A stretch of DNA of 64,000 nt, taken from the NCBI GenBank assembly GCA_013399305.1, contig VXAI01000046.1, positions 3,906,731 through 3,970,730 of the forward strand, read 5' to 3'. A program made the position numbers and the translations under genes. The stretch is from Rostratula benghalensis. Lineage: Eukaryota > Chordata > Aves > Charadriiformes > Rostratulidae. Shown piece after piece: positions 25,601 to 40,600 of the stretch. Numbering within the stretch: position 1 is the first letter of the stretch; each line of letters begins with the position of its first letter. The notes beneath the pieces were generated by a model that saw nothing but the letters and a program-made list of their open reading frames with translations, ran no database searches and had not been told where the DNA came from.

Positions 25601-28600
25601 TTAATGATGCATAAGAGACTGCATCTTGGGTCACATTTTTAATGTTACAGCCAGGATGTGTTTGTATTTATTGTTTAATCTTTTACCATGTAACTTGTAT
25701 CCATAAGGCAGGGCAAGACTTCACCTATGGTCAAAATTCTTAAGTGTTTCTACCATGATACAACTGCTAACCAAAACCAACCTGCCAAAGTTGTTTCAAG
25801 CATACTTACAATTACCCATTTATCACTTGTGCTTGTCTCTGCTAGATAAAAGCGCTCCCAAGAAATCTTAGTAGTTAGTTTCATCTCCAGTTGTTCTGCA
25901 TCTAAATTAAGATCTAGATAGAAATCCAACCAACCAAACCACAACAGCCTTCTTTCATGCTCCACTACAAACCTTTCTATTACGGACAAGTTTGAGATAC
26001 CCACCTGGCATCAAGTATAGTGCGTGTGAAATACCGAAGGTACTTGAAAATGGACATTGAATCTTGAAGTTTTAAAATCTCCTCTTCTTTGTATTTAAAA
26101 AGTGCCAGGGCAAATCGGAATATTACCTGATAAACATAGAATGTTTGGTTCTTGATAAGAACAGAATGTACTGATTCTTATTATCTGTTATAAACTGAAA
26201 GGAAAAGTTACTCTTCCTACAGGCTGCCTCCAAGCTCTCTCATCACACCTCCTTGGATCTCCCTTCTCTGCCCCCTCCCTCATTTCCAAATGTTGCCACA
26301 GCCAGTACAAAACAAATGAAACTCCCACCCCTTCATTTATGAGATAGGAAGCCAGAGAGTTTTATCATTTGTACTTTAAATGCATGCAGAAATGAAATGA
26401 ACAGTTGCTGCAGACGCAAACTAAACATTAGCGCTTGGTTACAACTAATTTTTACATCTCTCCAATACTTTTAACTTCTGCCTCACTTCAGCTTTCTTCT
26501 TTATAGAAGTAGCTCTCATTTTGATATAGTTACTTAAAAATTATTGACAATTGCATTCAGGAGTAAACAGCATTGTCTATAGTTTTCTTTCAAAGGTAAA
26601 AAATGGTCATGGGTGAAAAGTAAAATAGTTAGCGTTTAAAAGTCTTCTGCCTAACTTGAGCTTTTAACTCGCAGAACACAGATAAAACGGAAAATGTTTT
26701 GACTGTCTGTTTATACACATTTCCTCCCTTGTCTTCCACAAGGGATGTTAACTCACAAGATTTTTGTAAAACACCTTCCTCCACCCTACACTCAGTGTTC
26801 TCCACAATGTTTTGTTACAAGTCGAACAGGTAACAACTGAAAAAAAAAAAAAATTAAAAAAAAATTGCTCATTCAGTTCACCTTTGGTCCCTCATATAGG
26901 AAGGAGTCCCAGATTTTAAAAAGGATATCGCTAACCACACTGTCCACAAATACCACAAGAAACCAGTTGAAAGTTATAAGAGTGTAGTCAACTTTGTATT
27001 GTTCAAAATGAGCATGCAGTCGTGGAAGCTTCTCACTCATTAAATCCTTGAATACTCGCTGATCGACCTAAAAAGATGATAAACAGAACATTATTGCTCC
27101 CACATTCTCCAACATACCCATGGTTCAAAACTGGGCTGTGACCAATCTGAAAGTGCAACTTTCTCAAGAGCTAAGCAGGAAATGGAGGATGGCCTAGTTA
27201 ACGCTTCTAAGGACATCCACCCAAAACATCTGAGGCCACCCCAATGCATACCATCCTTGCTCTCACAACTTCTTGTTTCTCAGTCTACCCCCAGACTCAC
27301 AGGGCTCCTCACATGCAGATGTCGAGTTCCCACCACAGCTGACCAGTGCTGCACTGGTGCAACTTGTTCCCAGAACAAGTCAGGGAAGACTTGGAGAGAG
27401 AAGACAGCACATCCCAGAGCATCACCTGGAAGTCAGTCCTACAGCCTACGCTGCTTACTCTTGACCTCCTGGAAAGCCCATACCCTACGCATACACCCTT
27501 CACGCCCTAAATTTTGAGGCAAGAAATCATAAATCAGTTCGGTCAATGTTGTAAAGGTAATAATCAGAAGAGGGGTTAAGGACTGGAGCTCCAAGCAGGT
27601 CACTGAACAGGTGTTTCAGTATTAGAGTCCTTGTCCCAACAAGGGCCCTGGTGCCTGGAACTCACCTCTGTCAACCCAGCATGTCCCCCAAGGCAGGCCT
27701 ATTGGACAGTTTGAGAGGAAAATTTTTGACTGGGAGCAGTTGACAGGACTGGGATTTATCTTGGCAGAGCACGTACCTGAGATCCTAACAGTGTCTTAGT
27801 ATAATAGTCACGAGGCATGAAAACTTCCACAATTGTTACTAGACACCAAAAAGCATCTTCCTGTTCCAAGTACAGAAGTGCAATTGCTACCAATCTGAAA
27901 ATAGGATTTGTTTGAAGAAAAATATTATTATAGTATCACAGAATATATCCACAACAATTACAATAAAGTCCTTGTTTCTGTTCAGCAGAGATAAAAGTAT
28001 TAAGAGAGCTCTGAACAGCACAGCTGTTAATGAAGTTTAAGACAGAGCAATGAGATGCCTTCTCAGCAACACCGAGTATTTTTATTCAATCAAATAAGAA
28101 AACAGTGATTTGCTAGAAGCCATTTTTTCCAGGAATTAAGGCAAAATAATTAGAAACTTCCAAGGCCTAAATTTACTATCCCAATTCCCATACTTATATC
28201 TTTCTTTATTGAAGAGGAAAAGAATAGATGGGCTGTCCTAAATTTAGAAAAAAATTTTCTAGCAAGTTTACTTGATAGTCATTAAGATAAATTGAAGTAA
28301 CACTTTTGTCTCTATCTACTGTTGCCTTTTAAGGAAAAGAAAAAGCCCTAAAATTTTTTGAAGACTAAACTTGTTCTAGGAATTTCTTGAAGTAGAGAGG
28401 AAAAAAAGCCCGAAATATTAAACTGCAGTTCCTGGTTCCAATGAGCATTATGAAGGAAAAAATAAATAATCAGGGAACAATTTCCTGTTGCTGATAGTTG
28501 TTTGAATACAAGAGGTTATTTCCAATGTATTTCTCTATGTAAACTTGTTTCATTTCTGGATTCAAGAGGAGCTGTAACAACACGAGACGCTTCTGATGTT

Positions 28601-31600
28601 ACACAGCTTTATAAGATGATCACCATTTAAAGGCTTGAGTGGACTAAAGCAAGGAATAAGTATTTCATTTCAACTTCTACAAGTATACTAAATACACAAT
28701 TATTTAAAGTAAGAACAAAAAATAAACCCAAAAATGGCCCAGGAGAAAATAATGCCGCTCTGCTACATTATTCACTGCCTCTATTCTACTACTATTCTAC
28801 TACTTCAGTGCAGTTTCAAATAACAAAATTGCTCTCATTCAAAAGTCTTTTAAGTCTCTTACCCTCTTCTTCTAAGTAAATTAGCACACAAATTGATACC
28901 TATAGTACTGTTCCGTGAGGTAGAGGTGTAGTGTTAGACAAACCTACTTCCTTCAAACAACACCTTCCTGTAATACAGATCTCTAAGTACTAAAACTATT
29001 TTGGCAAACACCAGTTGTAATGACTTCAAATTTTTCTGAGCCTTCTATCAGGAGAATCATCCTTAAATTTATTACTGCAATTCTGATTGAAAACACCCTG
29101 AGGGACAAGGCTGTAATTTGTGGACTTCCCAGCACAAAAACCTTCCAAGTATTTACTTGTACTTGTTTAAAAAAAAAAACCCAACAAAAAACCCTAAGAA
29201 ATTATTGCTCACAAAAGCAAGATCTGACACGAAGGCAATATAAAGCCCACTGCTTATGTAAGTTAATTCCACTTCTTTCGCCAAGCTGATTTTACATGTT
29301 TCATGATCCAAGTCTTCTGGTTTTTTATTGTTTTAAGAAGTGATAGGTGTTTATTAAAACATTGTAAGTTATGTAAGTTATACAAGCCATAAGGCAAATT
29401 GCCATGCAAAAGCGTGTTACTATATACGTGATTTGAAAGGCTCATTAAGTTTTTTCACTGCATATTTGTAACTCAAGATTTGGAAACCCTTACCTGTTGA
29501 GCCCTTGGCAATATCCTATATCAGGATTTCTCCACGAAAACGCCAGCAGCACGTTTCGCAGCTTCTGGATCCCTTCAGATGTTGGAGAGGAATAATGTTT
29601 GTTGTTTGGCAAAGTTCTCAAGAGATCCAACTCAATTTGTTTAGATGCAGGATTTTGTTTTTCCAGAGCATTTTGAAGCAAGGTTTGGAAGTACCCAGGA
29701 ACAGTGCTGTCCTTGAATTTTTTAACATGGAGATTGACACACCATTTCCATATCTTGGAACGATGTTCATGTGGAATTCCAGATCGAATAAGGTTCTTTA
29801 GTTCTACACAGCGTATCATCTCTCTATTCATTGTGCTTGCAAGATAGTTTTCCCATTTTACCCCTGTGGAGATCTCTCGATTTTCACTGAGAGAAAGCGA
29901 TCTCAGGTCCAAAGCTCGTGATTTTGCTACTAGTTTTTCCTCATCATCATCTTCTGGGACTGTCTGAAAACCATATATATCATATTCACTGAAATAGAGG
30001 GGAAAAAAAGAACAAGGCTTTTAAAAATGTGTTCAGTGGCCCTGAAACTCTCAAGTTTCCATCCTAAAGTTACTTCAAATGTCCCTCAAGCCGCTCCCCA
30101 TAGTTTGCAAGTTTAAATACTTTCATTTTTAAGTTTTTCTAAACTATATCCTTTAATAATGTTTCTAAAATGTATCCTTTAATAATACTTTTTACTATCC
30201 TATATACAAAAGACTTTGTGTAGTAGTATGCACTGGAATTCAGGCACAGACTATGCAATTTATTTAAGAACACGGTCAAGTTCAAATGAACCCATCTCTT
30301 CCATAGCTCACCTTCAGCAGCTAATGGCAATGTTTAAGTCAAAGTTTTATACAGCCTCTCAAATAAAACAATAAATGTATTTATACAGGCACAAGGATTT
30401 CATGATGATACTGTTATTTGTGAAGGGAAACACATTAAAAACTCCAAATCCAGCAAATACATCCCTACCAGGTCCACTGGCCAAGATACGAATACATTTT
30501 TTTTAATAGGACCAAATTACCTGACCAGGTGTGGTTTGAAAAACGCTTGTTCTGGTTGTTCACTAGTTTCTGCTTTCAAGGCATCTTCCAGTAACTGGGT
30601 GATGACCTCACGAGCAGGACTCTGCTCCTCAGAACAAACAGGAGTTTTCATTTCTTGAAGCAAGATCAAGTATTTACTTTCTATCTGACAGAGTTTGGCT
30701 TCCAAGCTCGTATACTGCAGAAAACAATACATATATCATAAGTCTTCAAAAAAATTACTTTGTACTACGCTTCTTTTATGGTCTGGTTCAATATTATTCT
30801 ACTAGTTTATGTCAGAAACCTGTAAGTCAAGAGCAGTCATCTTTACTTTCCCATTTTTGCAGCTCCAGAAAACATAAAACAACACTCCTGTGTAGCAAAT
30901 AAAAGTTACATATGTATTTTATTCCATTACTGTAAAATTCTCTATATACTGGGGAAAGAAACCTCAGATATTTGTGGCTTTTTACATAAAGTCTTTTAAG
31001 GCAGAATAGTAGACCAGATACTTTCTACCACATATATTTTTACATGCAGAAAATCTGAGCAAGCTGTAGTGATCATTACATTGTAGAAAGGACAACTCAG
31101 CCATTTTATACTTTTAAAGGAATATCTTTTGTCTATGCATGTTTGAACAAAAAGAACTTAAATGGAATTTTAAAGATATGAGTTGGGTAACAGCATGTAG
31201 AAACTGCAAACATGCACCTCCGTGCCAGAAATACAGCATTTAGACCTGGCCACCGTGTGTTTACAAACCTTACTCCTTGTCCTACTGCCCTTCTCTACAC
31301 TCAAATTCACCTACACTGAAACACATTCCCACAGTTAGGTTCACCATGCTGCAGCCATCCTTGGAGCTCAGAAGGTGAAAGCTCTGCTCAGTGACATACC
31401 AAGACCTTACACATCCTGTCTTTTGCATACTTCAAGAACATTATTACAGTCTTAGTTCTGAGGAAATAAAGTTTTCACAAATATACATGCCTGTGTTCCT
31501 AAATTATGAAAAAGTTCCACTGGTTAATGAGATTTTAGTCAATTACATCTTTCAAGGATCTGTTCAGAAAGATCCAGGCTGTAAAGGACTGGGCTAGGGG

Positions 31601-34600
31601 GAGACTTTTTTTTCCCCAGCCATCATCTTTAATAGATTAAGGTCTAGTCAATTCTAGAGTAATTTCAATTCTACAGTTATGTTCCCTACGTAGGTTGACA
31701 GTTGCATTTTTGAGAAGTGCTCTAGACACGGCAAAAATGAAAATGTGCTGTTATTCTGACCTTTGCCTGCCATTCTCTCTCTCTTGCTTCTGCATTTCTT
31801 CGTAGAGCAGAAAGTTCCAAAATCTCCTTATTTAAAAATTTATTCTGGGTCTTATAACCCTGAAGATTGTCCTGTTGATAAAAAGCAAACTGGATTTTTA
31901 ATAAAAATATCTTACAAACAGCAAATGCCTACCAGAGAAAGTATATTTACCATTAAAAAATACCAGAATCAAATCAAATATTATATTTAGTCTTCATCTA
32001 AGTCAAACACACATCCCATGTATGAGCAGAGAGGTGTAACAGGGTGGTGCCAGGCCGCACACCAGGAAGCAGGACAGCAATGCAGGTGCTTAACACAGCA
32101 GGGAGGTCGTGGTGCTGCGCGTCAGCCAGAAGGACGTACCGTGCAATGCAAGAAGTGGGGGCAAATGCCCCTGGGGTTTTGGTTACCCTCATCAGTCCTC
32201 TTTTAAAATACAATTTTGATCTCTGCCTGCACACAAAAATATAAAGCCTTAATGATAAGCTTCCTTGCCTAATGCACCCTGCTCCAGGCTACAAGTATCA
32301 CCTCTGAAACTGGAAGTGTGAGATGAGGGAATGTTGGTATCCACCCAACAATTATAGTACTCCCACACTCCACAATCACACAGAATCACAGACTATCAGG
32401 GATTGGAAGGGACCTTGAAAGCTCATCCAGTCCAATCCCCCTGCCAGAGCAGGAACACCCAGATCAGGCCACACAGGAATGCTTTGGTCTGCTTTCTGCT
32501 AACAATTCTAGTTTCAGGTTTGTTTTCTATAACTTCCCAGGCTCACATTTAGAGTAGAAAAATATGAACATTTATACATATTTTAAATGACAGACTTGAA
32601 TTCCAAATGCCTTGGAATGTTAACCCATTTGCAATACATCATTTATATGATCTGGAATACAAGAAGAAAGCATGTTTACAGCCAAGTAGGTAACTCCAGT
32701 AACTCCACTAAGAACTTCCAACACATTCACTGAAGTAGGTTAGAGGGAAAAAATAATAATGCACTGATAAGATCTGGAGCAGCATTAGTAATATAGGTTT
32801 TCGTATTCCTTTTTTTTCTCCTCAGACCATCCCTTTGCCATTGCATACGCTCTCTGCTTCCTCTCATCTGACATCTAAACATTCGTTTAAATAAAAATAA
32901 GACAGCAAGCTTCCTGGTTGCTTTCTTCCATGATTTTATTTTCCTCTTACCTTTACTTTTTCCTGTCCCTTCAATTACTTCTCACATCATTCCTTCCTCC
33001 ACACTCATGATTAAATTACTGAAAGCATAGGACACTGTACTATAGATGTACAGACCAGTTCAAAGCACAGAAGTCCCTTTAGACTGCCGTGTAACAGTAC
33101 AAAGCGTACTTTGAAAGTACTGTTTCTTTGAAAGAGAAAGCCTTGGTTACTGAGTATCTTGGAGAACTGCTGCAGTGCCCTTCTGACAAAGCACAGATGA
33201 CTAAAAAAAGCAGTTTTTATAGGGAGCAGAGATTCCCCCAACCCACCAAGACAGAGACATTGCTCTTACTTTTAGTCTGTCCAGTTCCTGTAGCTCCTTA
33301 TTTGTACAGGTGGCCACAGAAGAATTCACTGCTCCACTCTGAGCAGATGTATTGTCCTCACATTCGCTGAGTTGACGAGAGAGTTTCATGATGACTTCAT
33401 CTTTAGCCTGGATAGTTTCCATCAACATACCCAGCTGCTCATTGAGTTCTCCAACTTTACATTTCAGATTCTTTACTTCCTGCTGGAGACTGTCTTTTTC
33501 CAGATTTAACTTTTCAAGCTGGTTGTTGAGACCCAAAATCTGGTCATCTTTTTGGTGCAACAGCTCTAATTTCTCTTTGGGAACTCCCTCACAAAGCCGG
33601 CTTGCAAAATATTTATCATATTGGGAAGATCGGACTGTTTGCTGCAAAAGTCGCACGAGTTCCTGAGAATTTAAAAATTAAAAAAAAAATAATCCCACAA
33701 TAAAAAAGACCATAATGAAGTTTTAAGTTTTGAAGTTTTGTAACCTAGAAATCTAATATTAAGCAAAAGAAAGATTTGGAATGAAATCTGCAGGTGAATT
33801 AGCAGGTTATAAAAGACTTCTTAGTATTCTTTTAAGGAAAAAAGGAAGCACACAATATGATTTCTAGCAGGCTAACACCTTACAATGACTGGCCTGTATG
33901 GATGGCTTAAGTATCATTTGCTGAGCTAAGGATCCTGCCTAGAAAGGCTACAATGGATTTGGGAAGAGCAGTTGACAGCTGTGGCCCATCACTTACTTGG
34001 GAGCTAATAAGGCTTATTTGTGAGAAGCCCTGGTGTAAGCAGACAGATAGGAAAAGGGCTTAGGCCAAAACAATTAAGAGGTGAACATTACAGAATGGCA
34101 AAGGGAAAGATAACGTAACAGAAGCAGAGAAAATAAAAGGAGGGAAAAAACCAAACATGCTTCTTTGCTGAAATGGAAGTCTTTGGTGGGCTGTTTAGAA
34201 AGTCTTGTCACAGGATTAAGCCAAGTAATTAACTGATTGCCACAAGGGAGAAAAGCAGTTTCTGTTGTCTTTGCAGAAAAGACATATCAAAGGCTATGAA
34301 GTAGAACATCTTTTTTTTTTTCTTCTCCTAACACATCCATCCAACAGTTCTACCATTCTCATCTTCTACTGATTGCCACAAGGGAGAAAAGCAGTTTCTG
34401 TTGTCTTTGCAGAAAAGACAATATCAAAGGCTATGAAGTAGAACGTCTTCTTTTTTTTTTCTTCTCCTAACACATCCATCCAACAGTTCTACCATTCTCA
34501 TCTTCTACTCCCTCACACTAGAAAAAAAAAGAAGTCTCTCTGCTCACAGGATTGCATAGATCCTGGGCAGTTACCACATTTATTCACTTCCATGAGAGAC

Positions 34601-37600
34601 AGATAGGTTTTGCCTGGGGAGTGATGGGTACACATGCAGCCTGATTTTTCAGGCAGTGACACTGAAGGTAAAACCCTACTTGATTCCTTGCTGGAACGGG
34701 ATCCTCTATGACCTCCAAGAAGTGACGGCTGTTACATGCAAGTAAGTCAAAGTGAAATTTTAAAGAAAAAAAGTACTGTAAAAGGAAGAGTTTGCCTTAG
34801 CTACTACCAGAAGTTCTCTGAAAACCATAAAAAAAACCAAACCAAAAAAAACCCACAAAAACAAACTCAAAATCACATACAAGAAGATATTTGTTTGGGT
34901 TGTTTTTAAATCGTTGTCTGACTCTGAGAACACAGGGACAGAAATCGGAATTTGTTTTATGGAATTCCTGAGAATTTGAATGTTCAATAATCTATCTGGA
35001 CATATAAAAAGACTTGGAAAATCATAAAGATATATGTAGAATGTGCCACTGATTTTGAGAAATTCTTTTAGATAGAATCAATGTATTTACTAAATCGGAG
35101 TTCTACAGGCAAGAACATTGTTTGATGGCAGTGCTACATACACAGATTTATGGTTAGGCCTATCCATTGACACAACTGTTTGTGATGATGCAGTTAATAA
35201 ACTAAAAATAAAGGAGCAGGAGGGAATGGGTGGAGGAAGAGAAAAAGAGAGATCAATCCCTATTCCCACACCCTCTCCTTCAGAATTAAAAGAAGCAAAA
35301 CCCCTGCTAAATAATAAATTATTTGAAAGGAGAAGTTCCTCAGGAGTTACATGTACTAATGGTGAGAAAAGCTGTGGTTATCTGCCAGGATCCTGGCAGA
35401 CACTAAGGAAGCTACTCTCAGATAATAAGATGTACACACCAAGTTAATGAAAACCATGCAAATCAAAGCATTGGTCAGGCATGTAACCTTCAACAGAAGC
35501 AAAATTTGGTCTTTGTTTCAACACTTCCTGTAAACAAAGGTTCACTGTTTTATGACCAACAGCCACCTTTTAATGCAGAGAGATGGCCATGAAGGGTACA
35601 CTCACAATCACCTGCAAAATCCATTTGCTTTTATGCACTTTGCCCGAACGCTTAATTACCTTTTGGCTCAAAAGATCTTTCTTTAGCTTTTCCAACTCTT
35701 CTTGCTGGCTTTGGTACTTCAGTTGCAGTTCAGAGACTAGTCTGTTGCCATTACCAGAATAGCACTCAGTTGGAGAAGATTCACTGCTGTTCCGGCTTTT
35801 GCTTGATCCAATCATGTCTTTTAATGGGCGCCTTGTTTTGTGTGGAACACGGCCAAAATCGAATGGAAAAGCTGAACTAGTCAGTCCTGCATAAAACAAT
35901 TTCTTCTAGTTCAGTTCACTTAGTAAATAGGCATTTCAAAGCATTCACATTTCCTTCTTAAAATATGGTCATTAAAATTAGACTCTATGCAGCATTTAAA
36001 CAGCCCGATACAATAGTGTTAAACAGGCTTCATTTTCCAAGTGGCTTCCTTTGGTGGGAAAAGTATATAGCTCAGAGTCTTCTCCCTCACAGATAAAACA
36101 TTTAGCTCATAAATTAATACTTGATAAATAAGACATGAAGATAACTTGACAATTCACTACAGAAAATAAAAGGTATCCAACCATGGCAGAGTAAACTTCG
36201 CTTCAATAACAAACAGCTCAGAAGTGATCAGAGCAAAACCACCGTGATATCCCAGTGTACCACTTATCAAAGAAATTCAGTGTAAGATTTCGCCTCCATT
36301 CATATAACCATGGGAGTGTACTTCAAGAGACAGATGTTTTTTAACAGATTAGATCACTTAGGTGTCAGCTAAAGTCCTCCTAAGGAGCTGTAAAAACCTC
36401 TTCATAAAGTTATTCCAGACACTGATCAAACATCAGACCTGGTTCCAAGGCACAGATGAGCTGTCACTGCAAATGTATCCCTACTTTCCCCCCCCGGCCC
36501 CTTCCAAAGCAAGCCAATATAACATGTATATACATACATTAAAGCCTAATGGAAATTATGCCTCAGAGTAACCCGAATAATCAAAAGCCTCAACATTTCT
36601 CTTCACCCTGTAACTCTGCAGCTCAAGTGACAAAACTATAGATTGCAACAGACCCAGGGACCTAAACCAGTGGACAAGAAGGGTTCATACTTACTCTATT
36701 GCATGCAAACAGCAGGGGAATCCCAACACAAGGTAAGGAAGTAATTGTTTTTAAAAAATTTAGAGAGCTCTGGGTGTGCTTAGTGAAGACAAGATAAGGT
36801 TCCACTTATTAGCTGAAGACAGACATAACACTAAACTAAACTGAAGAAGGTAAGGCATATGGTCCCCTTCCTCCCTCCCACTTCTACCTTTACTTCCTTC
36901 TGCCAGGTGTTTCCTCTTTTCCTCCAGAGCCATTGAGTCCTCTAAGTCCTTTGGGGTTGGATCAAGCAATTCCCACTCTTCAGTGGTGTAAAATATGCTC
37001 TTGCGGTTTTCGTTATTTCCTTTTCTTAAAGAGGACATGGAATTTCTGTGGAAAAGACAGCAGGAAAAGTGAGGAAGATTCCTCCATTTTGCACTCTTTT
37101 TATCAAGATGTTTTCAAGATAACCACTGCAGTTGAAACACTGACAAATAAAATTAAGCCAAACCAGACAAAAACAATGCTAAATAAAAAGCTCAAAGAAA
37201 ACAAAGCACATCCTACTAAATAGCACCTGCTACCAACAGTGCTATGTTTCAAGAACAGAAAAACTACTTTGCTTTACAAGCAAGTTTCATCCTCTGCTTG
37301 TTCTTGTTTTGGCAGTGGGAAAAAAAGCTGAAGCAAACCACAATTAAGATTTTAGAAGCAGCACCTCTTGATTGACCAGTTATTGTAGCTTAGAATTTTA
37401 GGACACCTGCCAAGCATTGAACAGAACAGCATGCAGTCAAACCCCACGTTTGTTATCGTTTCACATTCTGGATTAATGTCAAACTTGGGATCATCCCAGA
37501 GACCTGCTGTAGCTGAATCACTGATGACAGACTCCTTAGCAGTTTTCCTTTCCTAAGGTGGAACGTTGCCAATTATCTGCAAGAACATTTCAGAAGCAAC

Positions 37601-40600
37601 CTCTAAATTCCAGCCAGATAGGATAACCCTTCTCAGCTTCCCCCACAAGCATGAAGCCATCAGAAACGTTTAACTCCACACATGTCCAGGAGTATTAATG
37701 TAGCTCAGCACTGCAAAGTCTTTGTTCAACTTCTATACATTCAAGATCATTTGATGATCCAACCCAGTCTTTCAGCCTCACAGGGGATTTAACACCTGAT
37801 CCAAGTGAATTCCAGGGTAATCATTATGCAGTACAGAATTCCTAGTCTGCTGAACTGATTAATAATAATTTAAATGTAATTTTCATTTTCCAAGGTTAAG
37901 AATTAGCTTTTGCTGTTATAAAAATATTAACAATCTTGTACTGATACCAGAGAGGTCCAATACAACTATCTAAACCCTCTTGTGATACACACTCAACGAA
38001 TGACATTTAGCCCAGTAAAAGATGACTTGTCAGTCAACAGCAAAAAAGGAGATAGCACATGTTAAAATACTGGATTTACATCACCACTTACTGCTTTTTC
38101 ACAGGAGTTCTGTTCAAAATGGTGTGAGCATAACCAAGGCTGTGTAATGAGAAAGGCTGTCGTCTGAAGGACCCTTGAACTGTTACTGAATAGTTTTGCT
38201 TATTTATTGGGCATCGTTCATTGCAAGATTGAATGAACAAAAGATAGGGCGAGTAGAAACATGAAAAATAAAGCCAAATTAAGGTTACAGTTGCCCCACC
38301 CATCTCTGAAGCAGGTGAAGACAGCTGTTAGAAGGAAAATCCACTTGTCTTTAACCAAACCTATGCTGAAGAAAATTTACCTTTCTTGTGAAAGCTGCAC
38401 TGTGGAGCAAACTTAACCTACTAGATACAGGATCTTAAGTGCTCGTGACTTGCTAGCTCAAAACAGGCAGAAGTAATGCTAGTCCACAGTTTTTAAGACA
38501 TGTTACTGCAAGGCCTATGCTAATGTAAATAAATTTGTCAGAGGTTATAGCATGTTACCCACACAGCTAAATGGCTTCTGATAAGCTTACTTACCCCACT
38601 GAGAGAATACATGGCCAGAGGTAGTACACAACTGTCCATATCACACATGCTCAGTAAACCCTCTGCAAAATGACTTTTCAAAAGCTCAGAAGAGGATGTT
38701 TGAGCATAAATAATTACACAGCATCACAGAATCTCAGGGATTGGAAGGGACCTTGAAAGATCATCTAGTCCAATTCCCCTGGGGGAGCAGGAACACCTAG
38801 ATCAGGTCACACAGGGACGCGTGCAGGCGGGTTTTGAATGTCTCCAGAGAAGGAGACATGTAGGGTTCATTACAAGGAAACAATTAGAACAAAGTTAATC
38901 TGCACTCATTAAAAAAATAACAGATGCAGAACCATAGCGGTCTGGCCCATACTCGGTCTCCCTTCCAAAGGTGAGAGGCGTTTGAGATGAGGCAGCGTCA
39001 CGACAGGGGCAACGTGGCCTGCAAGTGATAAACCGAGGCCCCTCGCTTGTAGCCCATTGTTAATTTTTTAAGCAAGAAAACAACCAGTGCAGATAAAGTG
39101 CAGAGGGCTGAATCCTGACAAAGAAACCATTTCCCACTGGTACCAGCTTGCATTAAAATTTGGAACACGTGGGGGCACTAGAGCACTCTATACACATAAA
39201 AAATAAAAAAATCCAAACAAACCCAAAATCACACAGAAGTTAAAAAAAAATATCTGTGTGTAGATACCATACATGTTATCTTCCCAGGAACCTTTTCAGA
39301 CAGATGAACCTACTGCAGCTGAGCATCTGCATAAAGAATGGAGGGGGGAAGGCAGCATTCAGCCTGAAAGAGCTTCACAGTGTGAAATTTCCTTAGAGAG
39401 ATTAACAGCAAGGACTCTAAGCCATTGGGACCACAGCTATACAGAGAAAAGGCAACTTTTGAATTGTGCTACAGTATCTGCTGGGCCACTGCCACCAGAA
39501 ACACTTCCTTCCAGCCAAAGGGCTTTCCTGACCCACATCATCACTGCTGCCTCTGTGCTCAGTCACAGAGAAACATTAAAACACACCAAGCAGGCAGCGC
39601 AGAGCCGCTTACCCCGACACTGCCCTTCTAGGTAGACTTCCCCAATGTGTGTCATCTGCAATTCAGGAAAACAAAAAAAAACAACCACAAACCTAAAAAT
39701 CAAGAAACAAGCTTTTACAAAGCTAGAAACACTCTTTTCAAGTACACAACAATTCACCTAAGAGAAATTGTTTCATGTTATTTTCCTTCTATTACGACTG
39801 AAAGTCCTACCCAAGCAAAGGGGCTGTACAAGCCCGAGAAACCAGAAACCATACAGGACTACCAGTTTAAACAGGACACGCAGTAACAGGATTTACATAT
39901 TTCTTAATCCAGCCATAGGCCAAATCTTTCCTAAAACTTAAATGACGACCTACATGGTAGTCTTAAAAATTCATCTTTAAAAGAAGAAAAAAGAAAACAA
40001 AACCACACGCAACCAAAAATAACCCCAATCAACAAACCTTTGTAACCCCTCAGATCTCTGTGCTTAACAGGAAAGCTTTAAAAGGAATCTGTTTACTTCA
40101 GCACTGCTACCGAAACCAAGCAACATTTTACTCGCAGCTCAAGGGGGATGTGGTCTGGTTAACCAAAGCTACAGCTCTGCCTTGTGAGCTGCTCTGTAAT
40201 AAATAGCACCATCCTGTCCTTTGAGTAGAAGCAGAAAACCCACCTACGTGGGCAAAGCGTAAAAACATGTAGAAAGAAACTGTAAAAGGGGAGCGGAAAC
40301 CCAGTACAACTGCTTCCCACAAAGTAATTAATGCTAAAAAGTAAACTTATTAAGAGTGAAGGGATAAGATGTGGTTTTGCTGTTGTTCAGAAGGGGTCTG
40401 ACATATTTTTGTTCAGGAATTCTAACTACATCAATTTCAGATCTGTGCCACGTGCTTTGATTTTTTTTTTTTGTAAGAAGAAAAAGAAGAACACTTTATA
40501 TTGTTTTGGTTTTCATCACTGAAAATATTTCACAAGCGCTAAATACTACAACTACTACAATGGTAACAATTAGCAGCTGCATTACACAGTGAAGGATAAA

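Noticed and set aside
32018..32244. Small open frames in a GC-richer patch of intron 6
   Set aside because: Short, overlapping on both strands, with no family match; the patch may be an old degraded repeat but I could not name it.
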